A stretch of 64,000 nucleotides of DNA from Marinomonas fungiae (GTDB taxonomy: Bacteria > Pseudomonadota > Gammaproteobacteria > Pseudomonadales > Marinomonadaceae): contig NZ_LIQF01000001.1 of the NCBI RefSeq assembly GCF_001418205.1, forward strand, positions 62,001 to 126,000, in the 5' to 3' direction. This document shows positions 20,803 through 29,129 of this stretch, piece by piece (position 1 is the stretch's first letter; every line of letters starts with the position of its first letter). A model generated the notes under the pieces. The model had not been told where the DNA came from and searched no databases. It saw nothing but the letters and a program-made list of their open reading frames with translations. The position numbers and the translations under genes are program-made.

Positions 20803-21660
20803 ATGAAGAGCTTGCACAAAAAAATAGAGCACGTTTGCGAGTACATTGAGCACAACTTGGATAGCCCTCTGAATTTGGAATTACTCAGCGAAGTAGCCTG
20901 CTACTCCAAGTTCCATTTTCATAGGGTATTCAAGGCCATTACGGGCTTAAGTGTCCAGCAATACGTGCTTTACCTACGACTCCGACGAGCGTCATTTCGT
21001 ATCAGTTTTGAGAAAAATGTAAATTTGTCAGATATCGGCTATGAGGCAGGCTTTGATAGCCCCGAGGCTTTCAGTCGTGCCTTTAAAAGAGAAGTTGGGC
21101 AGCTCCCGAGCGAATTCAGACAAAATGCTGATTGGGAAAATTGGAATCTACGACTGAAGAAAAAACAAGCAAGATTCCAAAAGAGGCATAACATGAAAAT
21201 TGAAGTGGTAGAGTTTCCTGAAATACAAATCGCTTATTTATCCCACATCGGGTCACCAGACTCCGTGCTAAAAACGGCTGGTAAGTTTATCGAATGGAGA
21301 AAAGAGACGGGGCTATCACCCGTAAAGACAAGCCGAACATTTGGTATTGCCTATAGTGATCCTGAAACGACGCCCCCTGACGAGTTTCGTTGGGATGTTT
21401 GTGGGTCAGTTAAAAGCCCAGTCCCGGAAAATAGTTTCGGCGTTAAAAATGGAATACTACCCGCAGGAAAATGCGCTGTCATACGCCATCAAGGCAGTCA
21501 CGAGGGTCTTAGCATTACAATATGGGATGCCATCAAAAACTGGTTACCCGAAAGCCAAGAGGAACTTAGAGATCATCCAATTTACTTCGAGTATCTGAAT
21601 TTTATCTTCGAAGTTGATGAGTGTGATTTATTGACCGATATCTACTTACCCTTGAAGTAA
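20803..21660 (+). CDS. AraC-family regulator with C-terminal GyrI-like effector domain
   Basis: A 285-residue protein. The N-terminal 100 residues hold two HTH motifs of the AraC/XylS type (LELLSEVACYSKFHFHRVFK and NLSDIGYEAGFDSPEAFSRAFKRE). Residues about 125-285 form a GyrI-like/SbmC small-molecule-binding domain (AYLSHIGSP, FGIAYSDP, ending DIYLPLK). This is the Rob/BmrR-like layout of drug- or stress-responsive regulators. The effector and regulon are unknown. It lies convergent to cti. Confidence 0.88.
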   Translation: MKSLHKKIEHVCEYIEHNLDSPLNLELLSEVACYSKFHFHRVFKAITGLSVQQYVLYLRLRRASFRISFEKNVNLSDIGYEAGFDSPEAFSRAFKREVGQLPSEFRQNADWENWNLRLKKKQARFQKRHNMKIEVVEFPEIQIAYLSHIGSPDSVLKTAGKFIEWRKETGLSPVKTSRTFGIAYSDPETTPPDEFRWDVCGSVKSPVPENSFGVKNGILPAGKCAVIRHQGSHEGLSITIWDAIKNWLPESQEELRDHPIYFEYLNFIFEVDECDLLTDIYLPLK

Positions 21661-21685
21661 ATCTAAGCAGATATCATTCAAACCT

Positions 21686-21717
21686 GAACGCCACTTAGCA
21701 AAGACCAAGTGGCGTTC
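21686..21717. terminator. Strong hairpin between converging AraC-type gene and cti
   Basis: An 11-bp perfect stem, GAACGCCACTT/AAGTGGCGTTC, with a 10-base loop. There is no T-run on either side, so it may be a transcript-end-stabilising structure rather than a classic terminator. Confidence 0.5.
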
Positions 21718-21749
21718 AACCGAAGCGCCTAGTGACTAAGACTACTTAT

Positions 21750-24119
21750 TCAACGATTTTCCAAGCGGTTATAGTCCAGAACACCACTACTCAAGGGCTT
21801 CATTGCTTTATTCAAACGCGCTATTTCATCACTGCTAGCCCAAAACTCATCACTGGTACGACGGACACCATAAGTGTCTAGCAAAGCAGCATAATCTTCA
21901 TCGGACTTGATCGCCTTCACCGCCGCCACAAACTCAGGCACCTGCGCTTCCGTCATTTTCAATAGAACATTCGGATAATCACCAACGATACCACGCACCA
22001 CCATCAAGTTATCCTCTTGAGGCGCAACTGTTGACTCTTCGTCCAATAGACTAGTGATATTGTAATGGCCTCGATTGTGAATAATGGTAGCAAGCTCAGC
22101 ATCATGTCCGTCTCGCTCAATCAGCATCATCGCTAGCTCAGGAAATGGTACAACGGTTTCACCCTTTAAGTTCTGTAAGCTTAATAGCGCATTTTGCGTC
22201 GCCGCACTTAACTTAGACTGTGCCAGCTCATGGTCACGCTGTAGCACAGGCTGCAAGCGCTCTGCTAACCGTTCAAACAATTCCTGTTTATGATTGGTCG
22301 TCTGGTAATCGATAGCCGATGCCACATCCACCTGCATAAGATCACTAAATATGTAGTCTTTAATCGTCTGGTTAGCATTGCGATACCAATATTCACGCAT
22401 AGCCAAGCGTTCATCACGAGGCAAGAACATAAGGAAATTCGCCTCCCCTTCCATACGTAAAAAGTCCATATATAGGCGAGTCACAAGCTGATGACCGACA
22501 TTACCAAACACATCAAAACCAGCCACTAATAGATAGTGAATGCGCTCTAACAATGGATAATCAATCACCCATGCTGTTTTGGGTTCTGGTCCGACCAGCC
22601 CCTTTTCTACCGTGGCATTATCGAAATGTCGCATTACGGTCAGCGCCGCATTGCTATTATGCCCTTCCCCGTCCCAGATCATATCAAGATTAAACTTCAT
22701 ACCATTCTTGCCCATATCAGCCAGCAAACCCGCTTTTGCTGATAGGTAGTCTTTCTGCTTTTCTGAATACAGCACCCAAGAAGTAAGCGGTAGCGCATTA
22801 CTGCTCTGTGACGCTGGCAGCGCTAAAGAATCCGCATGATTCTCTAAAAATGAGCTACCAATGTTATGCAAGTCCAAATCAGGGTTAACGAAATACACCC
22901 AAAACTGCTCATCAATGACATTCACCGCCACTTGACCACGACATACTGGCCCTTTGATGAACGCCATAATGGTGTTTTGAGCATGGTCTAACAAAAATCG
23001 GTAACGACTATTAGCAGGAATCTGAGCAAATGATTGAAATGGATTGCTGGCGATTTCCGGCTCATAACTCGCCAACGATGTGACCGAATACTCATCCCCG
23101 TAGAACCATTCTGACCAGCGAGAATAACGCGCTTCATCCAATTTCATGGGAATAAAGGTTTTCTGCACTCGACTTTCTGGATCAAGCCAGAGGCGGTAGT
23201 AAACGCGGTCTACCTTAGGATTATCGTAAGGGCGACGGGTACTGATGCGCTCAATCGGTTCTCCTGGAGGCGTACTTGAACGCACCAATTTGTAGTTAAA
23301 ACGCGCCTCATCATCAAAATAGAGGCTATACAGGTAAATATGCTCGTAGATATAGCGATTTACCAATTGAGCCTTTAGAGAATCACCATTAAAGCGCTGC
23401 TCCCACTTGGCAACCTGTGATGTCACTGCATCTGGCACGTGATCCGGCACCTGCATTCGAGCACCGTTGGCCAACCACTTAGTTAGGGTATTGTACTCTT
23501 GGTCAGTTAATTGCGGTAATCCGTAAGGCATTCCCCAAGTAGGATGAGATACTTCAAAACGGTCGTATTCTTCAACGGTGGGACACTGTTGCTCACGGTT
23601 TAGCGCAAAATCGTATTGCTCAGCAGGTAAGATGTCTGTATCAAACTGACCTTGCTGGCGTCGCAAAGCAATTGCGCGGTATAAGACACTGCCCTGCAAA
23701 TTGGCGGCCGGACTTTGCGAGCGCTCATTTAAAATCGAGTAGAAACCTTTATCCCGCCACTCGTCAGCTGTGCGAGCATCTTCAAAAAGGCGCGTTGGCG
23801 CTAACGCTAGCAAACGATCACCTTCATATACTTTGTCTTTACTGCCTCCGCGTTCAATCCCATCAGGAGCGGTGAGTTTGATTTGGCAAGGAGCATCGTA
23901 GCAAGCATGACAATTGATACAGCGGCTTTCTAGAATGGGCTTCACTTGCTCCTGATAAAAATTATCTGGCAAGGTTGTGCCATGATTGACAATCGCTAGT
24001 TGGCGATTCTGACTATCGGCATGACCAAAGATGTCATCTAAATCATGGCTGGCGAACACTGCACAGCCGGATAACACTACCAACAGCAAGGCTAGCGTCC
24101 ATCTAGAAAGCTTTTTCAT
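21750..24119 (-). CDS. cti: Fatty acid cis/trans isomerase
   Basis: A 789-residue protein from the ATG at 24119 (the frame continues to a TTG at 24131, less likely). It has an N-terminal hydrophobic segment ending LSGCA, which is either a signal peptide or a lipobox. A c-type haem motif, CINCH, follows about 67 residues in. Cti converts cis- to trans-unsaturated fatty acids in membrane phospholipids without ATP, from the periplasm, to stiffen membranes under solvent, heat or salt stress. The family usually has about 760-790 residues. A further cysteine pair (CYDAPC) follows the haem motif. Confidence 0.93.
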   Translation of the reverse strand: MKKLSRWTLALLLVVLSGCAVFASHDLDDIFGHADSQNRQLAIVNHGTTLPDNFYQEQVKPILESRCINCHACYDAPCQIKLTAPDGIERGGSKDKVYEGDRLLALAPTRLFEDARTADEWRDKGFYSILNERSQSPAANLQGSVLYRAIALRRQQGQFDTDILPAEQYDFALNREQQCPTVEEYDRFEVSHPTWGMPYGLPQLTDQEYNTLTKWLANGARMQVPDHVPDAVTSQVAKWEQRFNGDSLKAQLVNRYIYEHIYLYSLYFDDEARFNYKLVRSSTPPGEPIERISTRRPYDNPKVDRVYYRLWLDPESRVQKTFIPMKLDEARYSRWSEWFYGDEYSVTSLASYEPEIASNPFQSFAQIPANSRYRFLLDHAQNTIMAFIKGPVCRGQVAVNVIDEQFWVYFVNPDLDLHNIGSSFLENHADSLALPASQSSNALPLTSWVLYSEKQKDYLSAKAGLLADMGKNGMKFNLDMIWDGEGHNSNAALTVMRHFDNATVEKGLVGPEPKTAWVIDYPLLERIHYLLVAGFDVFGNVGHQLVTRLYMDFLRMEGEANFLMFLPRDERLAMREYWYRNANQTIKDYIFSDLMQVDVASAIDYQTTNHKQELFERLAERLQPVLQRDHELAQSKLSAATQNALLSLQNLKGETVVPFPELAMMLIERDGHDAELATIIHNRGHYNITSLLDEESTVAPQEDNLMVVRGIVGDYPNVLLKMTEAQVPEFVAAVKAIKSDEDYAALLDTYGVRRTSDEFWASSDEIARLNKAMKPLSSGVLDYNRLENR

Positions 24120-24191
24120 CAATTTATCCAAAATTAACTTGTTTAACTTATACGCTTATAGTGTATCTGCTGGTTTATAAACGCAGGAAAT

Positions 24192-24223
24192 AAAAAAGGG
24201 GGAAAAGTTTGCTTCCCCCCCTT
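24192..24223 (-). terminator. Terminator downstream of the ylqF operon
   Basis: Reading leftward, the stem GGGGGAA/TTCCCCC with an 8-base loop is followed by six T (complement of 24192-24197). Confidence 0.75.
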
Positions 24224-24246
24224 ACTTTCACATTTTGGTAACGAAG

Positions 24247-24840
24247 TTAGTTACTTTCTTCGTCTTCATCGTCGAATTCAACCAGTTCATAAGCGTCGTC
24301 GCCCATGTCTTCATTAGCCAACAAGAGTGCATCTTCATAAGCACTGCCGAATTCGATACGTGTGATGTCGTACAGGTCGTATTCGTAAGTCTCATCGAAC
24401 CAACGAGCATCAGAGCCAATCTCTTCAAGTTCAAAAGTAGTGGCATCAGCACGAAGGACTCGGCCGATCTCACAACCATCCGCATCCACTTCTTCACGAT
24501 GAATCGTGACCAAACCAAACTCTTCACTGATGTCCATTAGCAAGACCGCGAGATCTTCTAGATCAACTTCAGGATCTTCAATCTCTTCACCACGCAGCTC
24601 TAGAACACGTTTTTGAAAATCATTAAACGGTGCTGGGTGCATGAAATCGCTAATGTCTTCCAGAAACAGAATCTGATAACCATTCAAGTGAACACCGTCG
24701 TCCACCAATTGCATCAGCACCATTTCTTCGTTTGCCGCGATGATAAATCCATCTGTCCAGTTATCAGGTCCGTCGATTTCTTCGCGAAAGATACGTACGA
24801 CATTCTTGCGCGTTCGGGCTTTTTCCAATTCGATGAGCAT
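24247..24840 (-). CDS. Acidic protein of unknown function
   Basis: A 197-residue, strongly acidic, soluble protein with no signal peptide or membrane segment. It starts MLIELEKARTRKNVVRIF and ends in an Asp/Glu-rich tail (LVEFDDEDEESN). The N-terminal half has a pattern of short strands (GFIIAANEEMVLMQLV, GYQILFLEDISDFM) that looks like a small beta-barrel, repeated in weaker form in the second half (TIHREEVDADGCEIGRVL, YDLYDITRIEFG), so it may hold two copies of one domain. I do not recognise a named family. It is the last gene of a leftward group with the YacL-like gene and ylqF. Confidence 0.7.
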   Translation of the reverse strand: MLIELEKARTRKNVVRIFREEIDGPDNWTDGFIIAANEEMVLMQLVDDGVHLNGYQILFLEDISDFMHPAPFNDFQKRVLELRGEEIEDPEVDLEDLAVLLMDISEEFGLVTIHREEVDADGCEIGRVLRADATTFELEEIGSDARWFDETYEYDLYDITRIEFGSAYEDALLLANEDMGDDAYELVEFDDEDEESN

Positions 24841-24907
24841 AATGGCTCCTAAAGGACATCATTTAAAAACAAGTGCTAGTGTAAACCTTGGCTACAGTAG
24901 GAACAAC

Positions 24908-25288
24908 TCATTGCTGAAAATCGTGCCAATTTTCAATCAGATCAATGAGATCATCTAGACCACACTCAGCTTCCACACCATCATTTGAGGCTTGGAAGAA
25001 GCCACTTTGGGTATCAAACATGGCTTTGATTTCTTCTTCCGCTTGGCTCATATCAATGCGACGCTTCACCGCCACACCTTCTGGGCTAATCACCACTTGG
25101 AAAATACCGTGCTTGAACTCAGTCACTTCCTCTTCCTTTTCTGCCAAAGACGCAGCTTGCCAAACGCGCTGTACTGTTTCTTTGTCCGTCAAGTATTCGC
25201 TGACCCACTCAGCAATCGCAGCAAACTCTACCTCTGCAAAAACGCGGTATGCGCCTTCTTCTTGATCATATGCAATTTCATAATCCAT
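24908..25288 (-). CDS. UPF0231 (YacL-like) family protein
   Basis: A 126-residue acidic protein beginning MDYEIAYD. The N-terminal MDYE and the C-terminal CGLDDLIDLIENWHDF resemble the start and the end (CGVEDFLQVVANYRNF) of E. coli YacL, so I place it in UPF0231. No function is established for the family. It lies 11 bases downstream of ylqF, so is very likely cotranscribed with the ribosome-assembly GTPase. Confidence 0.7.
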   Translation of the reverse strand: MDYEIAYDQEEGAYRVFAEVEFAAIAEWVSEYLTDKETVQRVWQAASLAEKEEEVTEFKHGIFQVVISPEGVAVKRRIDMSQAEEEIKAMFDTQSGFFQASNDGVEAECGLDDLIDLIENWHDFQQ

Positions 25289-25299
25289 AGAGCACTACC

Positions 25300-26286
25300 T
25301 CACTCTTTCTCATCACTAACTGAAGCTTTATTTTGATCTTGGCGGTAATCCATATTTTGTTTTTGCTGACGCTGGGGTACCGCTGCGGCTAAGCGCGCTT
25401 GTCGAGCAGCTTCTTTTTCCGCTTTTACCTGTTCAACTTTGACCCACTCATCGGCCACCATTTCAGGGGTTTCCATCACATAAGGACCAATGGCGCCACT
25501 GCGAACATCTGATAAAAACACCTCTGCCGCTTTGTGCATATCAATCTTACCGCCGGCGCGTAATGCACCACGTTTAGAACCAATCACTTTTAACGTCTCT
25601 ACTGCATCCACAGGGGCTTCTTTCAGCTTGTAACGGGAAACCAGTGCATCGTTGTAGTCAGCAATAAAAAACTTCAATCCCATCAATGCCACATCTTCGT
25701 AATCAATGGCTGTATCTCGAACAGCTCCGGTTACCGCCAAACGATAGCTGGCATCGGGATTTTCAATTTTTGGCCACAAAATCCCAGGGGTATCTAATAG
25801 CTGAAAACCATCGTTGACACGTAATTTTTGCTGCGCTTTAGTGACAGCAGGTTCGTTGCCTACTTTCGCCACACGTTTACCTAACAAGGCATTCATCAAA
25901 CTGGACTTACCTACGTTTGGAATACCGGCAATCATGGCGCGAATGGGCTTCTCGGCACTGCCTCGATGCGGCACCAGCTGCTGTACCCAGTTAGATAGCT
26001 TGGCTAAGTCGGCCTTATCTTGAGTACTAAATGGGTAAGCCGTGATTTGGTCTGCGTCACGCCAGTGCTCTAACCAGCGATTCATGCGATCTTTATCGGC
26101 TAAATCTTTTTTATTCAGCAATCGCAAAACAGGTACATCACCACGTAACGTCGTCAGCATTGGGTTCTGACTTGAGTCTGGAATACGGGCATCCAAAACC
26201 TCAATCACGAGGTCGACCTGAGTCATGACATTCTCGATTTCTCGTCGAGCTTTATTCATATGCCCGGGGAACCATTGAACGCTCAC
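25300..26286 (-). CDS. ylqF: Ribosome biogenesis GTPase (YlqF/RbgA family)
   Basis: A 328-residue circularly permuted GTPase: the G4 motif NKKD (residues 58-61) precedes G1 GIPNVGKS (121-128), and DTPGILWPK is G3. The N-terminal VQWFPGHMNKA is diagnostic of this family, which helps mature the large ribosomal subunit. The C-terminal part is variable and basic/Gln-rich. The start is GTG at 26286. It heads a leftward operon with the YacL-like gene and the acidic protein gene. Confidence 0.92.
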   Translation of the reverse strand: MSVQWFPGHMNKARREIENVMTQVDLVIEVLDARIPDSSQNPMLTTLRGDVPVLRLLNKKDLADKDRMNRWLEHWRDADQITAYPFSTQDKADLAKLSNWVQQLVPHRGSAEKPIRAMIAGIPNVGKSSLMNALLGKRVAKVGNEPAVTKAQQKLRVNDGFQLLDTPGILWPKIENPDASYRLAVTGAVRDTAIDYEDVALMGLKFFIADYNDALVSRYKLKEAPVDAVETLKVIGSKRGALRAGGKIDMHKAAEVFLSDVRSGAIGPYVMETPEMVADEWVKVEQVKAEKEAARQARLAAAVPQRQQKQNMDYRQDQNKASVSDEKE

Positions 26287-26476
26287 GTTTTCACCTCTTT
26301 CTTACCATTCAAAATTTGGCGCGCAGTCTAACACAAAGTTTAGTTCACTATGCTAAAAACTCCGTAGCTGTAACAAAAACGTACTGTCAATCAGCCTGTT
26401 AACACCAAAACCGACCTAAATCATCGCTCTGTTCTGAAAGCTGACCTGAGTCAACACAGAAAAATCCAACCACCCC

Positions 26477-26482
26477 TATACT
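26477..26482 (+). promoter_or_regulatory. Candidate -10 element of an orphan rightward transcript
   Basis: TATACT (5 of 6 matches to TATAAT) lies about 8 bases before the proposed start of the small RNA at 26489-26596. The corresponding -35 region (ACACAG at 17 bases) is poor, so an activator or another sigma factor might be required. The remaining 26287-26476 part of the spacer shows no gene. Confidence 0.35.
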
Positions 26483-26488
26483 GCAAAA

Positions 26489-26596
26489 CATCCAGGAACT
26501 GCAGTGCATCAGGCACTTAGTTCTCTCTGGGTGTTCTCTCGATCGGGCTATTGCCCCTTAGGCCGCAGTGTGCCATCACTGCGGCTTTTCTTTTTT
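26489..26596 (+). ncRNA. Candidate structured small RNA
   Basis: A rightward intrinsic terminator ends at 26596, yet both neighbouring genes (ylqF, acpH) read leftward, so the terminator has no coding gene to serve. The preceding about 70 bases can fold: CATCCAG (26488-26494) pairs with CTGGGTG (26527-26533) around an inner stem (GTGC/GCAC, AACT/AGTT), then a small GGGC-TATT-GCCC hairpin (26545-26556), then the terminator stem. A TATACT -10 box lies just upstream. Expression and function are not demonstrated; it does not resemble a named RNA family I can recall. Confidence 0.45.
26562..26596 (+). terminator. Rightward intrinsic terminator without an upstream coding gene
   Basis: A 9-bp GC-rich stem, GCCGCAGTG/CACTGCGGC, with loop TGCCAT is followed by TTTTCTTTTTT. 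On the other strand no T-run follows the stem, so its direction is clear. Confidence 0.85.
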
Positions 26597-27208
26597 CTAA
26601 CTCATCAGTTGGTTACCCTGATCTAACTCGATGTAACGCTTCCTCAATGACTTCGGGATACAAACGTAAAACGGCTCTTTGGACTGTTCAAATAACAGTG
26701 GCAACTCGATAATAAATGGCTCTAAATGATGCCCCAAAGGCCAGCGTCGCTGAATGGAACGAATGGCTCGCTCTACGCCCACTTCAGTTCCTAACTCCGC
26801 TAGCCAATTATCTTGTTCTAACGAGCTAATCATCCGTTGCAAACGCTCTGGGCACTGAGCTTTATCTTGCACTAAAGCCGCTACAGCACGCTCGGCAAAC
26901 GCCGCGAAGGGCGCGAAGGGCGCGAAGGGCGCTTCATCAAATTGCTCCCATGTCTGAACCAACCAATAATCCATTAAAACATCTTGGATGATACCCGCAA
27001 ATCGGCGCCGGCCGACTCGCGGTAACCCCTTAAAACGTTCTGATTCAGGGTGGGCATCCACAAAGGTGTCCACAGCCTGATGTAAACGCCAACCACGCCA
27101 TAACTCGACTTGTTGAGGATCTGGTTGCCAAGGAAAGTCTCCTAGCAGATTCCCCGCATAGGAAGTCTGCGTTAACTTGGCGATGTGCAAATGGGCTATA
27201 TAGTTCAC
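26597..27208 (-). CDS. acpH: Acyl carrier protein phosphodiesterase (AcpH/DUF479 family)
   Basis: A 203-residue protein starting with GTG at 27208. The N-terminal MNYIAHLHIAKLTQTSYAGNLLGDF matches the AcpH family (MNFLAHLHLA...GNLLADF), all-alpha HD-like hydrolases that remove 4'-phosphopantetheine from acyl carrier protein. Metal-binding His/Asp residues are seen in AHLH, GDF and LHQAVD. Around residues 92-102 lies a short in-frame amino acid repeat, APFAPFAPFAAFA, encoded by a 9-base tandem repeat. It stands alone. Confidence 0.82.
   Translation of the reverse strand: MNYIAHLHIAKLTQTSYAGNLLGDFPWQPDPQQVELWRGWRLHQAVDTFVDAHPESERFKGLPRVGRRRFAGIIQDVLMDYWLVQTWEQFDEAPFAPFAPFAAFAERAVAALVQDKAQCPERLQRMISSLEQDNWLAELGTEVGVERAIRSIQRRWPLGHHLEPFIIELPLLFEQSKEPFYVCIPKSLRKRYIELDQGNQLMS
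26904..26932. repeat. Nine-base tandem repeat inside acpH
   Basis: GCGAAGGGC occurs three times in a row with two further bases. Being a multiple of three, copy-number change would add or remove Ala-Pro-Phe units without shifting frame. Confidence 0.85.
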
Positions 27209-27338
27209 AAAGGGCTCGCTTTTAAGCGTTTAAAGTGGCGCACTTACAAGTTTTTATCGGTTTCCTTGCAAGCTATAAATAGTGGCGGCCATTAAAATTT
27301 GCTAGACTGCGACAAATTTTTCTTAACTGGATATTCTT

Positions 27339-28724
27339 TTGAACGCATCGACACCTTTGCAGCTTGCTGACACGCTTCCTCCTAAAATGACGCAACTACT
27401 TGCGGACATGGGCATTACTTCCTTTACCCCTATTCAGCAACAAGCATTGCCTGATGTCTTAGCGGGTAAAGATCTGATTGCCCAAGCCCAAACCGGCAGT
27501 GGTAAAACTCTGGCGTTTGCCATCGGCTTAATCATGCAGCTAAATCCGCGCTACTTTGGTTGCCAAAGCCTGGTACTGTGCCCAACGCGTGAGCTTGCAG
27601 ATCAAGTAGCAAAAGAAATCCGCAAAGTGGCACGCTACCTAGAAAACATTAAGGTTCTGACTTTGTGTGGTGGCATGCCATTCGGACCGCAAATCGCATC
27701 TTTAGAACACGGTGCGCACGTTGTTGTCGGTACTCCGGGGCGCATCATGGAGCACTTACGCAAAGGCCACTTAGATTTAAGTGGTATCAACACCTTGGTA
27801 CTTGATGAAGCCGATCGTATGCTCGACATGGGCTTTATCGACAGTATCCGCGATATTGTGGCCTTAACTCCGAAACAACGTCAAACGTTACTGTTCTCCG
27901 CAACTTACGGCGACAACATTGCCAGCATCAGTGAAGAGTTCCAGCGTCAGCCTCGCTTTGTAAAAATCGAAGTGGAAGAAGCCACTCGTCCAAACATTGA
28001 TCAATATTTCGTGCGCGCCAACAACAGTGAAAAACCGCAGCGTCTGTTAGACACTTTGGCACATTTTGAACCAAACCAAGCCATTGTATTTTGTAATACC
28101 AAAGCCGAGTGTGACGAAGTAGCCGAGTGGTTAACCGACCACAATGTCAGTGCCTTGGCGATCCACGGTGACTTTGAGCAAAAGCAACGAGACCAAGTAC
28201 TGGTACGTTTCTCGAATAAGAGTTGCTCTGTATTGGTGGCAACGGACGTCGCGGCACGCGGCATTGATGTCAAAGAAATTGATTTGATCATCAACTATGA
28301 CACCACTCGTGATATTGATGTGCACACGCACCGCATCGGTCGTACAGGTCGTGCTGGCGCAGAAGGTATCGCGGTGAGTTTCATTACCGACCGAGAAGAT
28401 TACAAACTGTCAGACATTGCAGCACGCTTTGCGATTGAACCTGAGTTTCTGTCATTAGGCACTTGCCCGGGTAACTTCGAGCTAAAACCAGAAGTCGTTA
28501 CCATCGCCTTTGATGCGGGTAAGAAAAACAAGCTGCGCGCGGGTGATATTCTAGGCGCGTTGACGGCAGGTTTAGGTCTTGAGAAAAGTGCCGTTGGCAA
28601 GATCGACATTTTCGATTTTCAAGCTTATGTAGCGATCGAAGAGCGCCACGCTCGACAAGTCGTTAAAGCCCTTTCGACTAAGAAAATCAAAGGCCGCACC
28701 ATCCGCTCACGCATACTACGTTAA
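27339..28724 (+). CDS. dbpA: ATP-dependent RNA helicase DbpA
   Basis: A 461-residue DEAD-box helicase with [46 protein letters not shown] and [10 protein letters not shown]. The C-terminal about 75 residues form the DbpA RNA-binding domain (GAGKKNKLRAGDILGAL-type, here DAGKKNKLRAGDILGALT; ending KIKGRTIRSRIL), which binds hairpin 92 of 23S rRNA during large-subunit assembly. That domain separates it from the other two DEAD-box proteins in the window. The start is TTG at 27339. Its stop is 2 bases before the VanZ-like gene. Confidence 0.93.
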   Translation: MNASTPLQLADTLPPKMTQLLADMGITSFTPIQQQALPDVLAGKDLIAQAQTGSGKTLAFAIGLIMQLNPRYFGCQSLVLCPTRELADQVAKEIRKVARYLENIKVLTLCGGMPFGPQIASLEHGAHVVVGTPGRIMEHLRKGHLDLSGINTLVLDEADRMLDMGFIDSIRDIVALTPKQRQTLLFSATYGDNIASISEEFQRQPRFVKIEVEEATRPNIDQYFVRANNSEKPQRLLDTLAHFEPNQAIVFCNTKAECDEVAEWLTDHNVSALAIHGDFEQKQRDQVLVRFSNKSCSVLVATDVAARGIDVKEIDLIINYDTTRDIDVHTHRIGRTGRAGAEGIAVSFITDREDYKLSDIAARFAIEPEFLSLGTCPGNFELKPEVVTIAFDAGKKNKLRAGDILGALTAGLGLEKSAVGKIDIFDFQAYVAIEERHARQVVKALSTKKIKGRTIRSRILR

Positions 28725-28726
28725 TC

Positions 28727-29098
28727 ATGATCTGGCGTCGTTGCTTATACAGTTCTAAAGCCCAGTTGCTCGGTTTTTTATTGGGTGCGGTAACCGTATC
28801 GTTGGCGACGCTTATGCCCGCCTCGACATTGGGCACACCACCGGGGTCCGATAAATTACACCATGTACTCGGCTTTGCTTTTTGGACCCTCTTATGCGCC
28901 TTTGGCCCCACTCGTCGCTTTATCCTATTGGCGCTGACCATTGTTCTGTGCGGTGGTTTAATTGAGCTTATTCAACCCTACGTTCATCGGCGCGGAGAAT
29001 GGGACGACTTTTGGGCCGACTGCGCAGGTGTTGGCTTAGCAGCCTTGGTGCACTGTCTTGTTTATTTGATAAAAAAGCGTGGTACGGATACTGCATAA
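28727..29098 (+). CDS. VanZ-family small membrane protein
   Basis: A 123-residue protein with about four transmembrane segments. The motif DKLHHVLGFAFWTLL and the later GGLIELIQPYVHRRGEWDDFWADCAGVGLA are the VanZ-like family hallmark. Function in Gram-negatives is unknown. It lies 2 bases after dbpA, so is probably cotranscribed, and ends 31 bases before the glycerate kinase gene. Confidence 0.8.
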   Translation: MIWRRCLYSSKAQLLGFLLGAVTVSLATLMPASTLGTPPGSDKLHHVLGFAFWTLLCAFGPTRRFILLALTIVLCGGLIELIQPYVHRRGEWDDFWADCAGVGLAALVHCLVYLIKKRGTDTA

Positions 29099-29129
29099 CC
29101 CCTCTATGCATTCAGAGAGGGAAAACACG

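Noticed and set aside
24228-24540. Overlapping open frames opposite the acidic protein gene
   Set aside because: They are antisense shadows of a biased acidic coding region and have no ribosome-binding site or domain.
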